The position numbers and the translations under genes are program-made. Source: Archangium gephyra (GTDB taxonomy: Bacteria > Myxococcota > Myxococcia > Myxococcales > Myxococcaceae). From it: DNA of 64,000 nt. Below the pieces are notes generated by a model. That model was not told where the DNA came from. It searched no databases and saw nothing but the letters and a program-made list of their open reading frames with translations. The DNA is taken from the NCBI RefSeq assembly GCF_001027285.1, contig NZ_CP011509.1, forward strand, positions 3,604,501-3,668,500. The letters are read 5' to 3'. Positions 52,325-60,763 of the stretch are shown one piece after another. Position 1 is the first letter of the stretch. Each line of letters begins with the position of its first letter.

Positions 52325-53128
52325 TCAGTGAAGGGGCTGGCCGAGGGCGTCGAGGACGGGGCGGCGGGTGGGGAGGGTACGGCGTTCGTGGTCGTAGAAG
52401 CACTCGGGGCCGAGCAGGGAGATGAGCTCGAGCTCGCGGGCCGTGCCGGCCTCGGTACCGGCTTCTGTGGGCAGCTCGTAGGGCCGGACGAGGACGATGT
52501 CTCCACCGAGTGATTGGCGACATCCGGTGGGCAGCGTGTCGAGCCGCTCACCGAACATGCGGAGGAAGGGAGGGCCGTAGAAGTTGCGCCAGACGAGGCC
52601 CGGGAGCCCCTCGCTGTAGTCGCGCACGGTGAACTCCTCCTCCGACCAGGTGAAGTCCTTTCCTGTGTCGGTGGGAATACTCTTGTGGACGAGCCGTCGT
52701 TGCTTGCCGTGGAGGTCGGTTTCCAACCCAGCGAAAGCGAGAGGCGACTGCACGAGGCGCATCAGTTCCGCCACCTGCTGGGCATGCGCTGCACGCCAGG
52801 AGGCTTTCGAGGCGGACGTGACGGACGTCTGCCAGGAGATGGATCCTGTGTAGGGGGGCGAGTCACGAAGGATGGGAGAGAACCAGATGAAGTCCCGATC
52901 TGTTTTGGCTGCGACGCATAGACTGTTCCGGTCTTCGTAGTGTGCGACAAGTGGTGCGAGATCAATGCGACTCGGGTCGATGGGCTTGTCGAGAGCAGCT
53001 GAGCCGTAGCGCCTGGGCTCGAACCACTTGTACCTGCGAAGGACGAGGTCGAGAAAGTCTCGTACGTTCTCTCCTGAAGGACGGCCGGGAGGAAGCCTTA
53101 TCTGGAGGTCGAGGTATTTGATGGGCAT
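52325..53128 (-). CDS. Immunity protein, Imm52-like, for the upstream toxin
   Basis: 267 residues without signal or membrane parts. The pattern of a short beta start (YLDLQIRLPPG), WFSPILRDSPP in the middle and LPGLVWRNFYGPPFLRMFG late fits Imm52, a family found next to REase-fold toxins. It follows the lipoprotein toxin by 40 bases on the same strand. Base composition is clearly lower in GC than the surroundings, notably 52,860-53,160, a sign of transfer. It would bind and block the nuclease in the cytoplasm of producer and kin. Confidence 0.72.
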   Translation of the reverse strand: MPIKYLDLQIRLPPGRPSGENVRDFLDLVLRRYKWFEPRRYGSAALDKPIDPSRIDLAPLVAHYEDRNSLCVAAKTDRDFIWFSPILRDSPPYTGSISWQTSVTSASKASWRAAHAQQVAELMRLVQSPLAFAGLETDLHGKQRRLVHKSIPTDTGKDFTWSEEEFTVRDYSEGLPGLVWRNFYGPPFLRMFGERLDTLPTGCRQSLGGDIVLVRPYELPTEAGTEAGTARELELISLLGPECFYDHERRTLPTRRPVLDALGQPLH

Positions 53129-53168
53129 GACCAGTGGGGGACGGTGACTGCCGGAGTGCTCAAGTGTT

Positions 53169-55148
53169 TCATGGATGGTATTTCAGTGTTGCATTACCCA
53201 TATCTTTCAAGTTCACCAAGCGCCTGAGAAGTGGTGCTGAAAGCTTCGTGGGTCCATCGGCATGGCTGGCGGAGCGGACCCACAGTTCGAGGTGGCCGCC
53301 GTACTTCTCCACATACTCAATCATTGCTTCGAGGTTGCCGGAGAGGGACAACTCCTTACGGGCCTTGGCCTCGATGAATGCGTAGGGCTGGCCCCACACC
53401 AGTTCCGCTGGATTGCCCTTTACCGAGTCGGGGATGAATCCCTGGGCGCCGCTTCCGGGAGGCGGCAGCATCATCGTAGCATTGCGTTCGTATCTTCCCG
53501 TCTGGAGCATGGCGTCTTCGAAGGCATTGCCCGCCTGCCGGTTCTTGAGGATGGACTCGTACATCCGCACCCAGTCAGAGTCTGGTTGGAATGCGAAACG
53601 GTGGTACTTCGCCGGGTGGCGGAACTGGTAGTCCACCCAGCGCTGCGCCTTGTGGGCGGGTGTGCCGGGCAATAGCCGGGTGCCGTCCGGCAGTGTGCGC
53701 ACGCCCAGGAGTGAGACCTTCTGGCCCGCCTTCAGCGCCCCGGCCGCCTCGCGCAGTGGTGCCTCCAGCCCACGCGCCACACGCTGGAGGAATCGCAACT
53801 CCTCTTCCGTGAAGGAGTGGCCCCGGGAGGCCGCCGCCATCAGGCGCTCGATCTCCCTGGTATCTCCAGGCGAGAGGTGCGAGGCCACACGCGAGAGCAC
53901 CCGCACCTCGTCCAGGCTCCGGCCGGTGAGCAGCGCCAGTTGCTCCGCACCCTCGTCACCGCCCCGAATCAACACGGCGCCGGCCACGAAGGGCACCAGC
54001 ACTCCCAGCGCGCACACCATGCGCTCGGTGCGCGTGAGTTGATGGCCGGTGAGGCTCCTGCCCGTCACGGCGGCATTCGCGTCCACCACTTCACCCGCTC
54101 CTGGAGTCAGGCCCACCAGCAGCTCGAGCACCAACTCCTCGGGCTTGTACACCTCCGGGTCGAAGGCCTCGTTGTAGTCCAGCTGCACGGGTGCCAGCCG
54201 GCCCAGCTGCACCGCACTGGCCAGCGCCGAGCGGTTCGCCAGCAGGTAGAGCGCCACCTCGTCGGGTGTGCGCCTGAGGAAGTCCGGATCCTCCGTGTGT
54301 GCGTATGCCCAGGCCAGTGTGGCCTTGCCCAGCGCTCGCAAGGACTGCTCTCGCAGGGGCGACTCGCTCAGGAGATAACCCGGCGCCAGGCGGCGTGGAG
54401 GCGGGGAGTAGGTCTCCAGCAGCTTCATTCCCCACGCTTCGTATTCAGCCAGCTTGCGCTGCACGGCCCGCCAGCGCACCGCGTGCTGCCGTTCTTCCTC
54501 GAGCAGCGTGACGTACTTCTCCAAGGGAGATGGGGCGTCCTTCAGTCTTCCCTCCGGCTGAAGCAGCAACCACTGCTCCAATCTCTTGAGGACCGTCAGG
54601 CCCTCCGTGTGCTCCTCCAGGGAAATGCCCGGGGACCGGGGCTTCTCCCAGTGGTGGCGCAGGAAGACCTCATACGGTGCCTGGGGCTGTGTGGCCGAGA
54701 GCACCGGGCCCGTGGACGCTTCCTCCTCCCTCCACATGCCTTCACCCCGCCGCAGTGTCAGCACCACCTCGCCCGGCTCGCTCCGCACGTACCGGTACAG
54801 CGCCCATTCCAGCAGGCCACGGAAGCTCTCCGCATCCGTCGGATCCGCCTCGCCACCGGTTCCCTCGTGTTCGTGGACGGCGAGCAGCCGGACCCGCTCG
54901 CCTTCCATGCGCAGCCCGAGTGCCAGCCATGCTCCCTTGCGCTTCAGCCCCCGCGCCGCTGCCCAGGCCTGGGCGCGCACTTCGTTCGTCCCTTCCAGCA
55001 CCTGAACTGGAGTGCATGCGGGCGCGGAAGTGACCAGAGCCGATGCTCTTATCGGGAGCTCCAGGCGCGAGCCCATGCCGTCCGTGTGGCTCCGGCAGGC
55101 GGCCACCACCAGCATCAACAGAAGGGAGAGTCGAGAGGGAGTCCTCAT
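53169..55148 (-). CDS. Lipoprotein toxin with REase-fold C-terminus (SitA-like)
   Basis: 659 residues. Signal peptide with lipobox VVAAC (Cys18). A long helical middle (~190-330), a pre-toxin TG-type segment (GLTPGAGEVVDANAAVTGRSLTG is its mark, ~345-370) with one hydrophobic stretch (VCALGVLVPFVAGAVLI), and a C-terminal ~150-residue nuclease of restriction-endonuclease fold: E in NAFEDAM, D in FIPDSV, and E593-x-K595 in YAFIEAKAR. Tox-REase-5 with Imm52 is the known pairing closest to this. In Myxococcus, SitA lipoprotein toxins pass between kin by TraA/TraB outer-membrane exchange and kill cells lacking the immunity gene; membership here is my inference from build and neighbour. Confidence 0.82.
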   Translation of the reverse strand: MRTPSRLSLLLMLVVAACRSHTDGMGSRLELPIRASALVTSAPACTPVQVLEGTNEVRAQAWAAARGLKRKGAWLALGLRMEGERVRLLAVHEHEGTGGEADPTDAESFRGLLEWALYRYVRSEPGEVVLTLRRGEGMWREEEASTGPVLSATQPQAPYEVFLRHHWEKPRSPGISLEEHTEGLTVLKRLEQWLLLQPEGRLKDAPSPLEKYVTLLEEERQHAVRWRAVQRKLAEYEAWGMKLLETYSPPPRRLAPGYLLSESPLREQSLRALGKATLAWAYAHTEDPDFLRRTPDEVALYLLANRSALASAVQLGRLAPVQLDYNEAFDPEVYKPEELVLELLVGLTPGAGEVVDANAAVTGRSLTGHQLTRTERMVCALGVLVPFVAGAVLIRGGDEGAEQLALLTGRSLDEVRVLSRVASHLSPGDTREIERLMAAASRGHSFTEEELRFLQRVARGLEAPLREAAGALKAGQKVSLLGVRTLPDGTRLLPGTPAHKAQRWVDYQFRHPAKYHRFAFQPDSDWVRMYESILKNRQAGNAFEDAMLQTGRYERNATMMLPPPGSGAQGFIPDSVKGNPAELVWGQPYAFIEAKARKELSLSGNLEAMIEYVEKYGGHLELWVRSASHADGPTKLSAPLLRRLVNLKDMGNATLKYHP

Positions 55149-55387
55149 GTCGTGCGCACCCGGGCAGCGCAGCCTACCCGCATTCCACTTTCAGGCCGCG
55201 GTGTGCGGTGCCACCGGGTTGGACTGCCCTCCCTCTCGTGCTGCGCCGGAGCTGAGCGCCCCGGGTGCCGGGCCTTCCCGCTCCATGACGCAACGATGAC
55301 CGAATCATGGGAGGGCCTTGGCCAACCCCCTCCACCGCCTGCGTAGGGTGGACGCATTCTCCCCCTCACACAGGAGTGCGAATCCCC

Positions 55388-55807
55388 ATGGGAATGAACG
55401 TCGGCGGTGGCCGGGGCGGTATGAAGGCCGAGATCAACGTCACCCCCCTCGTGGACGTGGTGCTCGTGCTGCTCATCATCTTCATGGTGGTGACGCCCAT
55501 GATGCAGCGGGGCAAGAACGTGACGTTGCCCCAGGCCACCCACGTCACGGGGGAGAAGCAGGGAGATCCCCTCATCCTCTCGGTCACTCCCGACAAGAAG
55601 ACCTTCGTCGAGGCCGAGCACTACGCGGACGCGTCGGCGCTCCAGGCCCGGCTCGCGAAGGAGTTGCGTGAGCAGCCCTCCCGCCGCCTCCTCCTCAAGG
55701 CCGATGAGGCGCTCTCGTACGGAGACGTCCGCAAGGTGATGGAGCTGGCGCAGGCCGCTGGCGCGAAGGGCGTGGCCATCGGCGTGGTGCAGCCCAAGAA
55801 CCCGTAG
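55388..55807 (+). CDS. ExbD/TolR family protein, first of two
   Basis: 139 residues. A short N-terminus, then [26 protein letters not shown], the single transmembrane helix with the conserved Asp that takes part in proton use, and a periplasmic domain with [12 protein letters not shown]. ExbD-type proteins work with an ExbB/TolQ channel to energise TonB or Tol. Only ExbD-like genes are here; the ExbB partner must lie elsewhere. Fifteen bases separate it from the second copy. Confidence 0.92.
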   Translation: MGMNVGGGRGGMKAEINVTPLVDVVLVLLIIFMVVTPMMQRGKNVTLPQATHVTGEKQGDPLILSVTPDKKTFVEAEHYADASALQARLAKELREQPSRRLLLKADEALSYGDVRKVMELAQAAGAKGVAIGVVQPKNP

Positions 55808-55821
55808 CCAGGAGGCCCTCG

Positions 55822-56247
55822 ATGCATACCCGGAACAGGAAGCTCGTGCTGCCTCAAGGCCAGGCGAATGCCGACATCAACGTCACCCCGCTCGTGGACG
55901 TGGTGCTCGTGCTGCTCATCATCTTCATGGTGGTCACGCCCATCATGAACCAGGAGCTCGTGGTCAAGCTCCCCCTGAAGGAGGAGCCGGCGCACGAGGC
56001 TCCCGAGGCCTCACAGGTGGTGGTGACCGTCACCCCCGAGGGCCACCTCACCCTCAACAACGAGCCCATCAGCGAGGCGGACTACATCCCGCGGCTGACG
56101 CGCGTCCTGGCCGCCAGGCCCGCCGGAGACAGGCTCCTGTTCTTCACCGCGGATGATCGCGCCCCCTACGGCCGGGTCGTGGCCGCGCTCGATGGAGCCA
56201 AGGCGGCGGGTGCGGAGGTGCTGGGCCTCATGACCGCGCCGCCCTGA
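55822..56247 (+). CDS. ExbD/TolR family protein, second of two
   Basis: 141 residues, AGGAGG before the [29 protein letters not shown] repeats the membrane segment of the preceding protein almost exactly, while the periplasmic part differs (GHLTLNNEPISEADY). Two non-identical ExbD in tandem are common in myxobacteria, where the complex may contain both. Converges on the VOC gene. Confidence 0.92.
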   Translation: MHTRNRKLVLPQGQANADINVTPLVDVVLVLLIIFMVVTPIMNQELVVKLPLKEEPAHEAPEASQVVVTVTPEGHLTLNNEPISEADYIPRLTRVLAARPAGDRLLFFTADDRAPYGRVVAALDGAKAAGAEVLGLMTAPP

Positions 56248-56253
56248 GGTGCC

Positions 56254-56640
56254 TCAGCCCTCGCCGCTCCACTCGTTGCCGCGGCCCTCCAGGGGCCCAC
56301 GCTGGGGGCGGACGACACAGAAGCGCTGGCCCGTCGGCGCCTCCATCACCCACCAGCGCTTGATGAACTCCACCCGCTTCGCTCCGAGCGCCTCCAGCCG
56401 CTTCACCTCCGCCTCGATGTCATCGCTCTCGATGTCCAGGTGGATGCGGCCCGGATGATCCACCTTCTGCACGAGGAGCATCGGCTCCTCGGCGGCCGCC
56501 GTGAGCTCGCGGTAGTTGGCGTCCTCCGGTGTATGTGGCACGACGGGCCTTCCGAGCGCCTTGCTCCAGAAGGTCGTGGCCGCTTCGATGTCCTCGCTCT
56601 TGCAGTCAATGACGAAGGCGGCGAGCCGGCTGCGATGCAT
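56254..56640 (-). CDS. Glyoxalase/VOC family protein
   Basis: 128 residues. One glyoxalase fold of two beta-alpha-beta-beta-beta units: AAFVIDCKSEDIEAATTFWSKAL, then RIHLDIESDDIEAEVKRLEALGA and PTGQRFCVV. A His in RIHLD and a Glu are candidate metal ligands. VOC proteins include lyases, dioxygenases and resistance proteins; the substrate is unknown. GGAGG lies six bases before the ATG. Confidence 0.85.
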   Translation of the reverse strand: MHRSRLAAFVIDCKSEDIEAATTFWSKALGRPVVPHTPEDANYRELTAAAEEPMLLVQKVDHPGRIHLDIESDDIEAEVKRLEALGAKRVEFIKRWWVMEAPTGQRFCVVRPQRGPLEGRGNEWSGEG

Positions 56641-56657
56641 GAAGTCCTCCCAGGGGT

Positions 56658-57695
56658 TCAGGAACGGCCCGCATCATCCCCGATGGCCCGCTGCTCCGGT
56701 TGCACCGTCTGCATGTCGGCGGGGGCGTGTGTTGGCTCGGCCGCGTTTGCCTCGGAGGCCGGAGCCAGGATGGGCGCCGCAGCGGGAACAGGCGCGGGAA
56801 GGGAGACGGGGGCCGCCATGGCGCGGTAGACGTCCACGGTGAAGGCCGTGGTGGCCAGCGAGAAGCCCAGCCGCGCGATGACCACCAGTTGCGCCACCAG
56901 CAACGCCAGCCAGGCCTTGCCCGCGCTGGTCACCTGCACCGCCGCGTGCAGCCGCGCGAAGACCATCACCATCGCCAGGCCGAGCAGGCCCACGGCGATG
57001 TAGCCGAGGAGCGCTCCCGGCGAACGCACCATCCGCTTGAGCGCGCGCCAGGCCGCGAGGCGCGTCTTGCGCTGATCCTCCGCGTAGAGCTGGACGCGCG
57101 CGAGATCGAAGCTCGACCGCCAGAGGGCGAACAGCACCACCACCAGGGCCAGGTGCGTGAGGCTCCAGAAGGTGAAGGGGTTGTCGAGTGCCCAGTGTTG
57201 GCCCTCGAGGGTGAACAGCGTGGGCTTCTCCGCGCGGGAGAAGAGCACGGTGGCGAGCACCACCAGCCCCACCACCGGCAGCAGGCCCAGCAGGGCCCAT
57301 CCGAGCAGGCGCAGGTTGCGGCCGAGCTGGGCGGCGCAGTCGCGGGCGAAGCTGGCCAGCGAGAAGCGCCCGGGCGAGCACAGCCGCGAGACGATGCCAC
57401 CCGCGAGCACGAGCTGGAGCCCGAAGGAGAAGACGATGCCCAGCACGACCGGGCCCGCGAGGAACGGGCCTCCGCCCTGCGCGAGCAGCTTGCTGAAGTC
57501 GAACACCGCCTCGGGGGACGGGAAGGGCCGGCCCTGGCCGCTGAGCGAGTGCCCGAACCGGCCAATCGCGGGCATGAGGACGGGGAGGGACTGGATGAGG
57601 GCGATGCACAGGTTGGCCGCCAGCAGCACGCCGAGCAGCTTCAGCTCGGAGAAGGCCCGGAGCGGCGCCGTGAGAATCGAACGGAAGGAGTTCAT
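56658..57695 (-). CDS. Polytopic membrane protein, partner of the M1 peptidase
   Basis: 345 residues with about six hydrophobic helices, among them LLGVLLAANLCIALIQSLPVL, VVLGIVFSFGLQLVLAGGIV, LLGWALLGLLPVVGLVVLATVLF, LTHLALVVVLFALW, YIAVGLLGLAMVMVFARL and WLALLVAQLVVIARL. The Ala/Pro-rich end is cytoplasmic or periplasmic. No family recognised. It begins nine bases behind the M1 peptidase stop, so the pair is co-translated; the peptidase itself ends in a hydrophobic tail, which fits an association in the membrane. Confidence 0.8.
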   Translation of the reverse strand: MNSFRSILTAPLRAFSELKLLGVLLAANLCIALIQSLPVLMPAIGRFGHSLSGQGRPFPSPEAVFDFSKLLAQGGGPFLAGPVVLGIVFSFGLQLVLAGGIVSRLCSPGRFSLASFARDCAAQLGRNLRLLGWALLGLLPVVGLVVLATVLFSRAEKPTLFTLEGQHWALDNPFTFWSLTHLALVVVLFALWRSSFDLARVQLYAEDQRKTRLAAWRALKRMVRSPGALLGYIAVGLLGLAMVMVFARLHAAVQVTSAGKAWLALLVAQLVVIARLGFSLATTAFTVDVYRAMAAPVSLPAPVPAAAPILAPASEANAAEPTHAPADMQTVQPEQRAIGDDAGRS

Positions 57696-57704
57696 GGCTC
57701 GGGC

Positions 57705-59804
57705 TCAGAAGAGGAGGGAAGGGACGGTGGAGAGCATCTGGCCCACGTAGGTGGCCCAGCCGAACAGCGACATGGCCACCTGGCCGGACAGCTTCTTCGT
57801 CCGGGAGTTGTTGGCCGGGTGGATGTCCAGGGCGTTGACTCCCTGGAGCTCCACCTGCTGGATGTCGACGTCCTTGCCGGTCCGCTCGAGGAAGAAGTGC
57901 TTGTAGCGCGCCTGTCCGTCCCAGCGCTCCACCTGGGACGAGCCATCCGTGAACGTCACCTTCACCTCCACCGGGATGCGGACGTCGCCGAGCCGGTTCA
58001 CCTGGACCTCGCAGCGATTCACCGTGTCGTCCTTCGCCTCGCCCCGGGGCGCGCGCTCCACCAGCTGGACGCCGCCCTTGCCGTCGTCGAAGAAGCCCTT
58101 CTTCCCGGCGTGCTCCTCGCACGACATCGAGCCCACCGCGTAGTCCAGCGTGCCGGTGCCCCGGAAGAACGTGTCGAAGAACCAGCCCAGGTCCTGCCCT
58201 GACACCTCGTTGACCACGGCGAAGAAGTCCTCGCTGCGCGGGTGGCGGAACTTCCAGCGCTCCACGTAGGTGCGCAGGATGCGCGCCATGGTCTCCTCGC
58301 CCACCAGCTGCTCCAGCGCGTAGAGCGTCACCTGGGGGCGGCTGTAGCTGTTGCGGAAGTAGTCCCCCGTGGTCCGGAACTGCCACGAGGCCTGGAGGAT
58401 GGGCGAGTTCTCGCGCAGGCCGCTCATGCCGCGCATCCGGTCGCGCTCGTCCCAGTCCGTGGCGAACAGGGGGCCCACCCATCCCCGCAGCGGGCTGGGG
58501 AGGATGTGGGCCGGGTTGGCCTTCACGTTCTCGGCGAGGCACAGCCTGGAGGTCCCATAGCTGTTGATGCCCTCGTCGAGCCATGGCTCCTCGAACTCGT
58601 TGGACGCCAGCAGGCCCTGCCAGTAGTTGTGGCCGAACTCGTGCGCCGTCGTCTCCCAGATGATGAAGTCCTTGGGCTCGCCCGGCTCTTCGCGGCCCAC
58701 CACGGTGACGAAGGTGGGGTACTCCATGCCACCCGCCTCGATGCCATCCGTGGGCGGTGCCACCAGCGTGAGGTGCGAATACGGCCACGGGGTCCACCAC
58801 CGGCCGAAGTGCTCCAACGACGCCTTGGCGGCCGCCATGATCTGCGGTCCCGAGCGGTGGTGCTTCGGCTCCACCAGCACGGTGAGCCCCACCTCGGGCA
58901 GGCCCGGCGAGCGGAACACGTCCTCGAGCACCTCGAAGCGCTCGGAGGCGGTCCAGGCGAAGTCGTGCACGTCGTCCTGGTGGTAGCGCAAGGTCTGGGT
59001 GCCGTCCGGATTCTCGCGGCGCTCCACCCGCACACCCGTGGCGCCCACCTTCATCGCTCGGGGCACCGTCAGGCGCACGTCGTAGGTGCCGAAGTCGGCG
59101 TAGAACTCGGAGGAGGAGTGGTACTGGTGGCAGTTCCAGCGGGGGCTGGTGACGCCGCGCTCGGGGGGCACCTCCAGCACGCCCAGCTTGGGAAACCACT
59201 GGGCCACCAGGTAGAAGCCGCTGTCCGAGCGGCCGGCGCGGGCGAGCACCTTGGGCACTTGCCCCTCCCACTGGAGCTCCAGCGTCACCTGGCCACCGGG
59301 GGGCACCGGCTCGGGCAGCGTCACGGTGAAGACCGTCTGGTCCTCCGTGTTGTCATCGTCCGGGTGCTCGAAGCGCAGCGTGGGCAGCAGGTCCGCGCCG
59401 CCCTTCACCCGCAGGGCCTTCACGTTCGAGTAGCCCCACTCGTCCGGCTTGTTGTCGGGGAAGGAGGGCGAGCTCGCGTCCGAGTCCCGGACGCCGCCCT
59501 TCTCCTTGGCCTCCCGGTAGAACGTGGAGCGGTCGTTCTTGAAGGCGTTCCAATACAGATGGAACCACAGGGTGGCTTGAGGCTCGTTGCTCCGGTTGCG
59601 CCAGGTGATGGTCTCCTGGCCGGTGAGCGCGTGGGTGGCCGGATCCAGCCGGGCGTCGATCTCGTAGCTGGTGACGCGCTCGGAGAGGGGCGCGCCCAGG
59701 GTACGGCCCTGAGGGTCGAAGAAAGGAGCGGCGGGGGCCGGGGACTCCGCGGCGAGCGCCGGGAGGTGGCCGAGCAGCAGCAGCAGGGAGAGGAGGCGTG
59801 TCAT
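57705..59804 (-). CDS. M1 family zinc metallopeptidase with signal peptide
   Basis: About 699 residues. MTRLLSLLLLLGHLPALAA is a cleavable signal. The catalytic zinc site is HEFGHNYW with Glu in WLDEGINSYG; GGMEYP is the exopeptidase-like motif of M1 enzymes. The last ~40 residues (SGQVAMSLFGWATYVGQML) are hydrophobic, suggesting membrane contact. It would trim peptides in the periplasm or outside. Start at 59804 fits the signal; the frame is open upstream to 59852. Followed by its membrane partner. Confidence 0.9.
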   Translation of the reverse strand: MTRLLSLLLLLGHLPALAAESPAPAAPFFDPQGRTLGAPLSERVTSYEIDARLDPATHALTGQETITWRNRSNEPQATLWFHLYWNAFKNDRSTFYREAKEKGGVRDSDASSPSFPDNKPDEWGYSNVKALRVKGGADLLPTLRFEHPDDDNTEDQTVFTVTLPEPVPPGGQVTLELQWEGQVPKVLARAGRSDSGFYLVAQWFPKLGVLEVPPERGVTSPRWNCHQYHSSSEFYADFGTYDVRLTVPRAMKVGATGVRVERRENPDGTQTLRYHQDDVHDFAWTASERFEVLEDVFRSPGLPEVGLTVLVEPKHHRSGPQIMAAAKASLEHFGRWWTPWPYSHLTLVAPPTDGIEAGGMEYPTFVTVVGREEPGEPKDFIIWETTAHEFGHNYWQGLLASNEFEEPWLDEGINSYGTSRLCLAENVKANPAHILPSPLRGWVGPLFATDWDERDRMRGMSGLRENSPILQASWQFRTTGDYFRNSYSRPQVTLYALEQLVGEETMARILRTYVERWKFRHPRSEDFFAVVNEVSGQDLGWFFDTFFRGTGTLDYAVGSMSCEEHAGKKGFFDDGKGGVQLVERAPRGEAKDDTVNRCEVQVNRLGDVRIPVEVKVTFTDGSSQVERWDGQARYKHFFLERTGKDVDIQQVELQGVNALDIHPANNSRTKKLSGQVAMSLFGWATYVGQMLSTVPSLLF

Positions 59805-59867
59805 CGGGGCGGCAGCTTCGCATGCGGGCGGGGAGATTTGCCCGCCTCGCATGCGCTCCGCCGTGAC

Positions 59868-60572
59868 TCACGAGAACACGTTCACGTCGCCATGGACGGG
59901 GAGCAGGGCCACGTCCTTGCCGCCCCGGTACGACCGCCGCGCGGGCACCGAGACGAGCTCCCACGTGGGGAGCACCACCGCGGTGAGCGAGCGGCCGTAG
60001 ACGCACCCGGTGTCGATGCCCACCGCGTACTCCGTGACGAGCGGCCGGTCGAACACGGTGTGTCCGAAGATGACGCGCTCGGGGCCCTTCCAGTGGTGCG
60101 TCCAGAAGCGGTAGTCCGCTGGCGCCTTCGAGGGCCAGTAGCTCTTGCGCTCCGGGGGCCGCACGCACTGGGCATGCAGCAGGTGGTAGGGGTCCTGCTG
60201 CTCGAGCGTCTTGCCGGGCAGGACGCCCGCGTGGACCACGGCGGCGTTGTACTCGGGCAGGAGGATGAAGTGGGGCAGGGTGGCGAAGTAGTCGAGGTGC
60301 TCGAGGCCGAGGGCCTGCCGGGTCTCCAGATGATCCGGGAGGAGGTCGGCGTCCTTGCGGCGGCGCTGCTGCAGGTGCTTCTCCTCGTGGTTGCCGAGGA
60401 TGGACTCGTGCTGCATGGCCAGCTCGACACACTCGCGGCGCTTGGGGCCGCGATCGACCAGGTCACCCGTGAAGATGATCCGGTCACTCGAGGTGGCGCC
60501 CACCTTGTCGAGCAGCTCCAGGGCCTCGTCGTAGCACCCGTGGAGGTCTCCGATGACGATGGTGCGGGACAT
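59868..60572 (-). CDS. PPP-family metallophosphoesterase (Ser/Thr phosphatase-like)
   Basis: 234 residues. The three metal-binding motifs stand in order: GDLHGCYDE, GDLVDRG and GNHEEKH, then VVHAGVLPG and GHTVFDRP. This is the bacterial PrpA/PrpB-ApaH-like branch, acting on phosphoproteins or dinucleoside tetraphosphates. GGAAG precedes the ATG by nine bases. Myxobacteria have many Ser/Thr kinases, so a protein phosphatase role is plausible but not shown. Confidence 0.9.
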   Translation of the reverse strand: MSRTIVIGDLHGCYDEALELLDKVGATSSDRIIFTGDLVDRGPKRRECVELAMQHESILGNHEEKHLQQRRRKDADLLPDHLETRQALGLEHLDYFATLPHFILLPEYNAAVVHAGVLPGKTLEQQDPYHLLHAQCVRPPERKSYWPSKAPADYRFWTHHWKGPERVIFGHTVFDRPLVTEYAVGIDTGCVYGRSLTAVVLPTWELVSVPARRSYRGGKDVALLPVHGDVNVFS

Positions 60573-60678
60573 GATGATGCTTCCTTCGAAAGGGTGGGCA
60601 CCCGAGTGGAGAAGCCAGTGTGTCTGAATCCCAGATTCAGTGCCGACCGTCGGCGTCACCTCCATGAGAGAGGAGGTG

Positions 60679-60695
60679 GGTGGAGTCGAACCACC
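60679..60695 (-). other. T-arm of a possible tRNA remnant
   Basis: GGTGG-TTCGACT-CCACC is a perfect T-arm on the minus strand. It is followed by CACCTCC, as an acceptor 3' strand. Upstream, GGAGACG offers only five of seven pairs, and AGGC/GCCT around CCTACAA gives a weak anticodon arm with almost no variable loop. I read it as a decayed or truncated tRNA, not a gene. Confidence 0.3.
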
Positions 60696-60763
60696 AGGCT
60701 TGTAGGGCCTCTTCGGCCGGGTGCCCGAAAATTCGTTTCGTCTCCAGGGACGGGGTGGCCGCG

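Noticed and set aside
50062-52425. Open frame of about 790 codons on the plus strand
   Set aside because: Shadow of the acyl-CoA oxidase gene.
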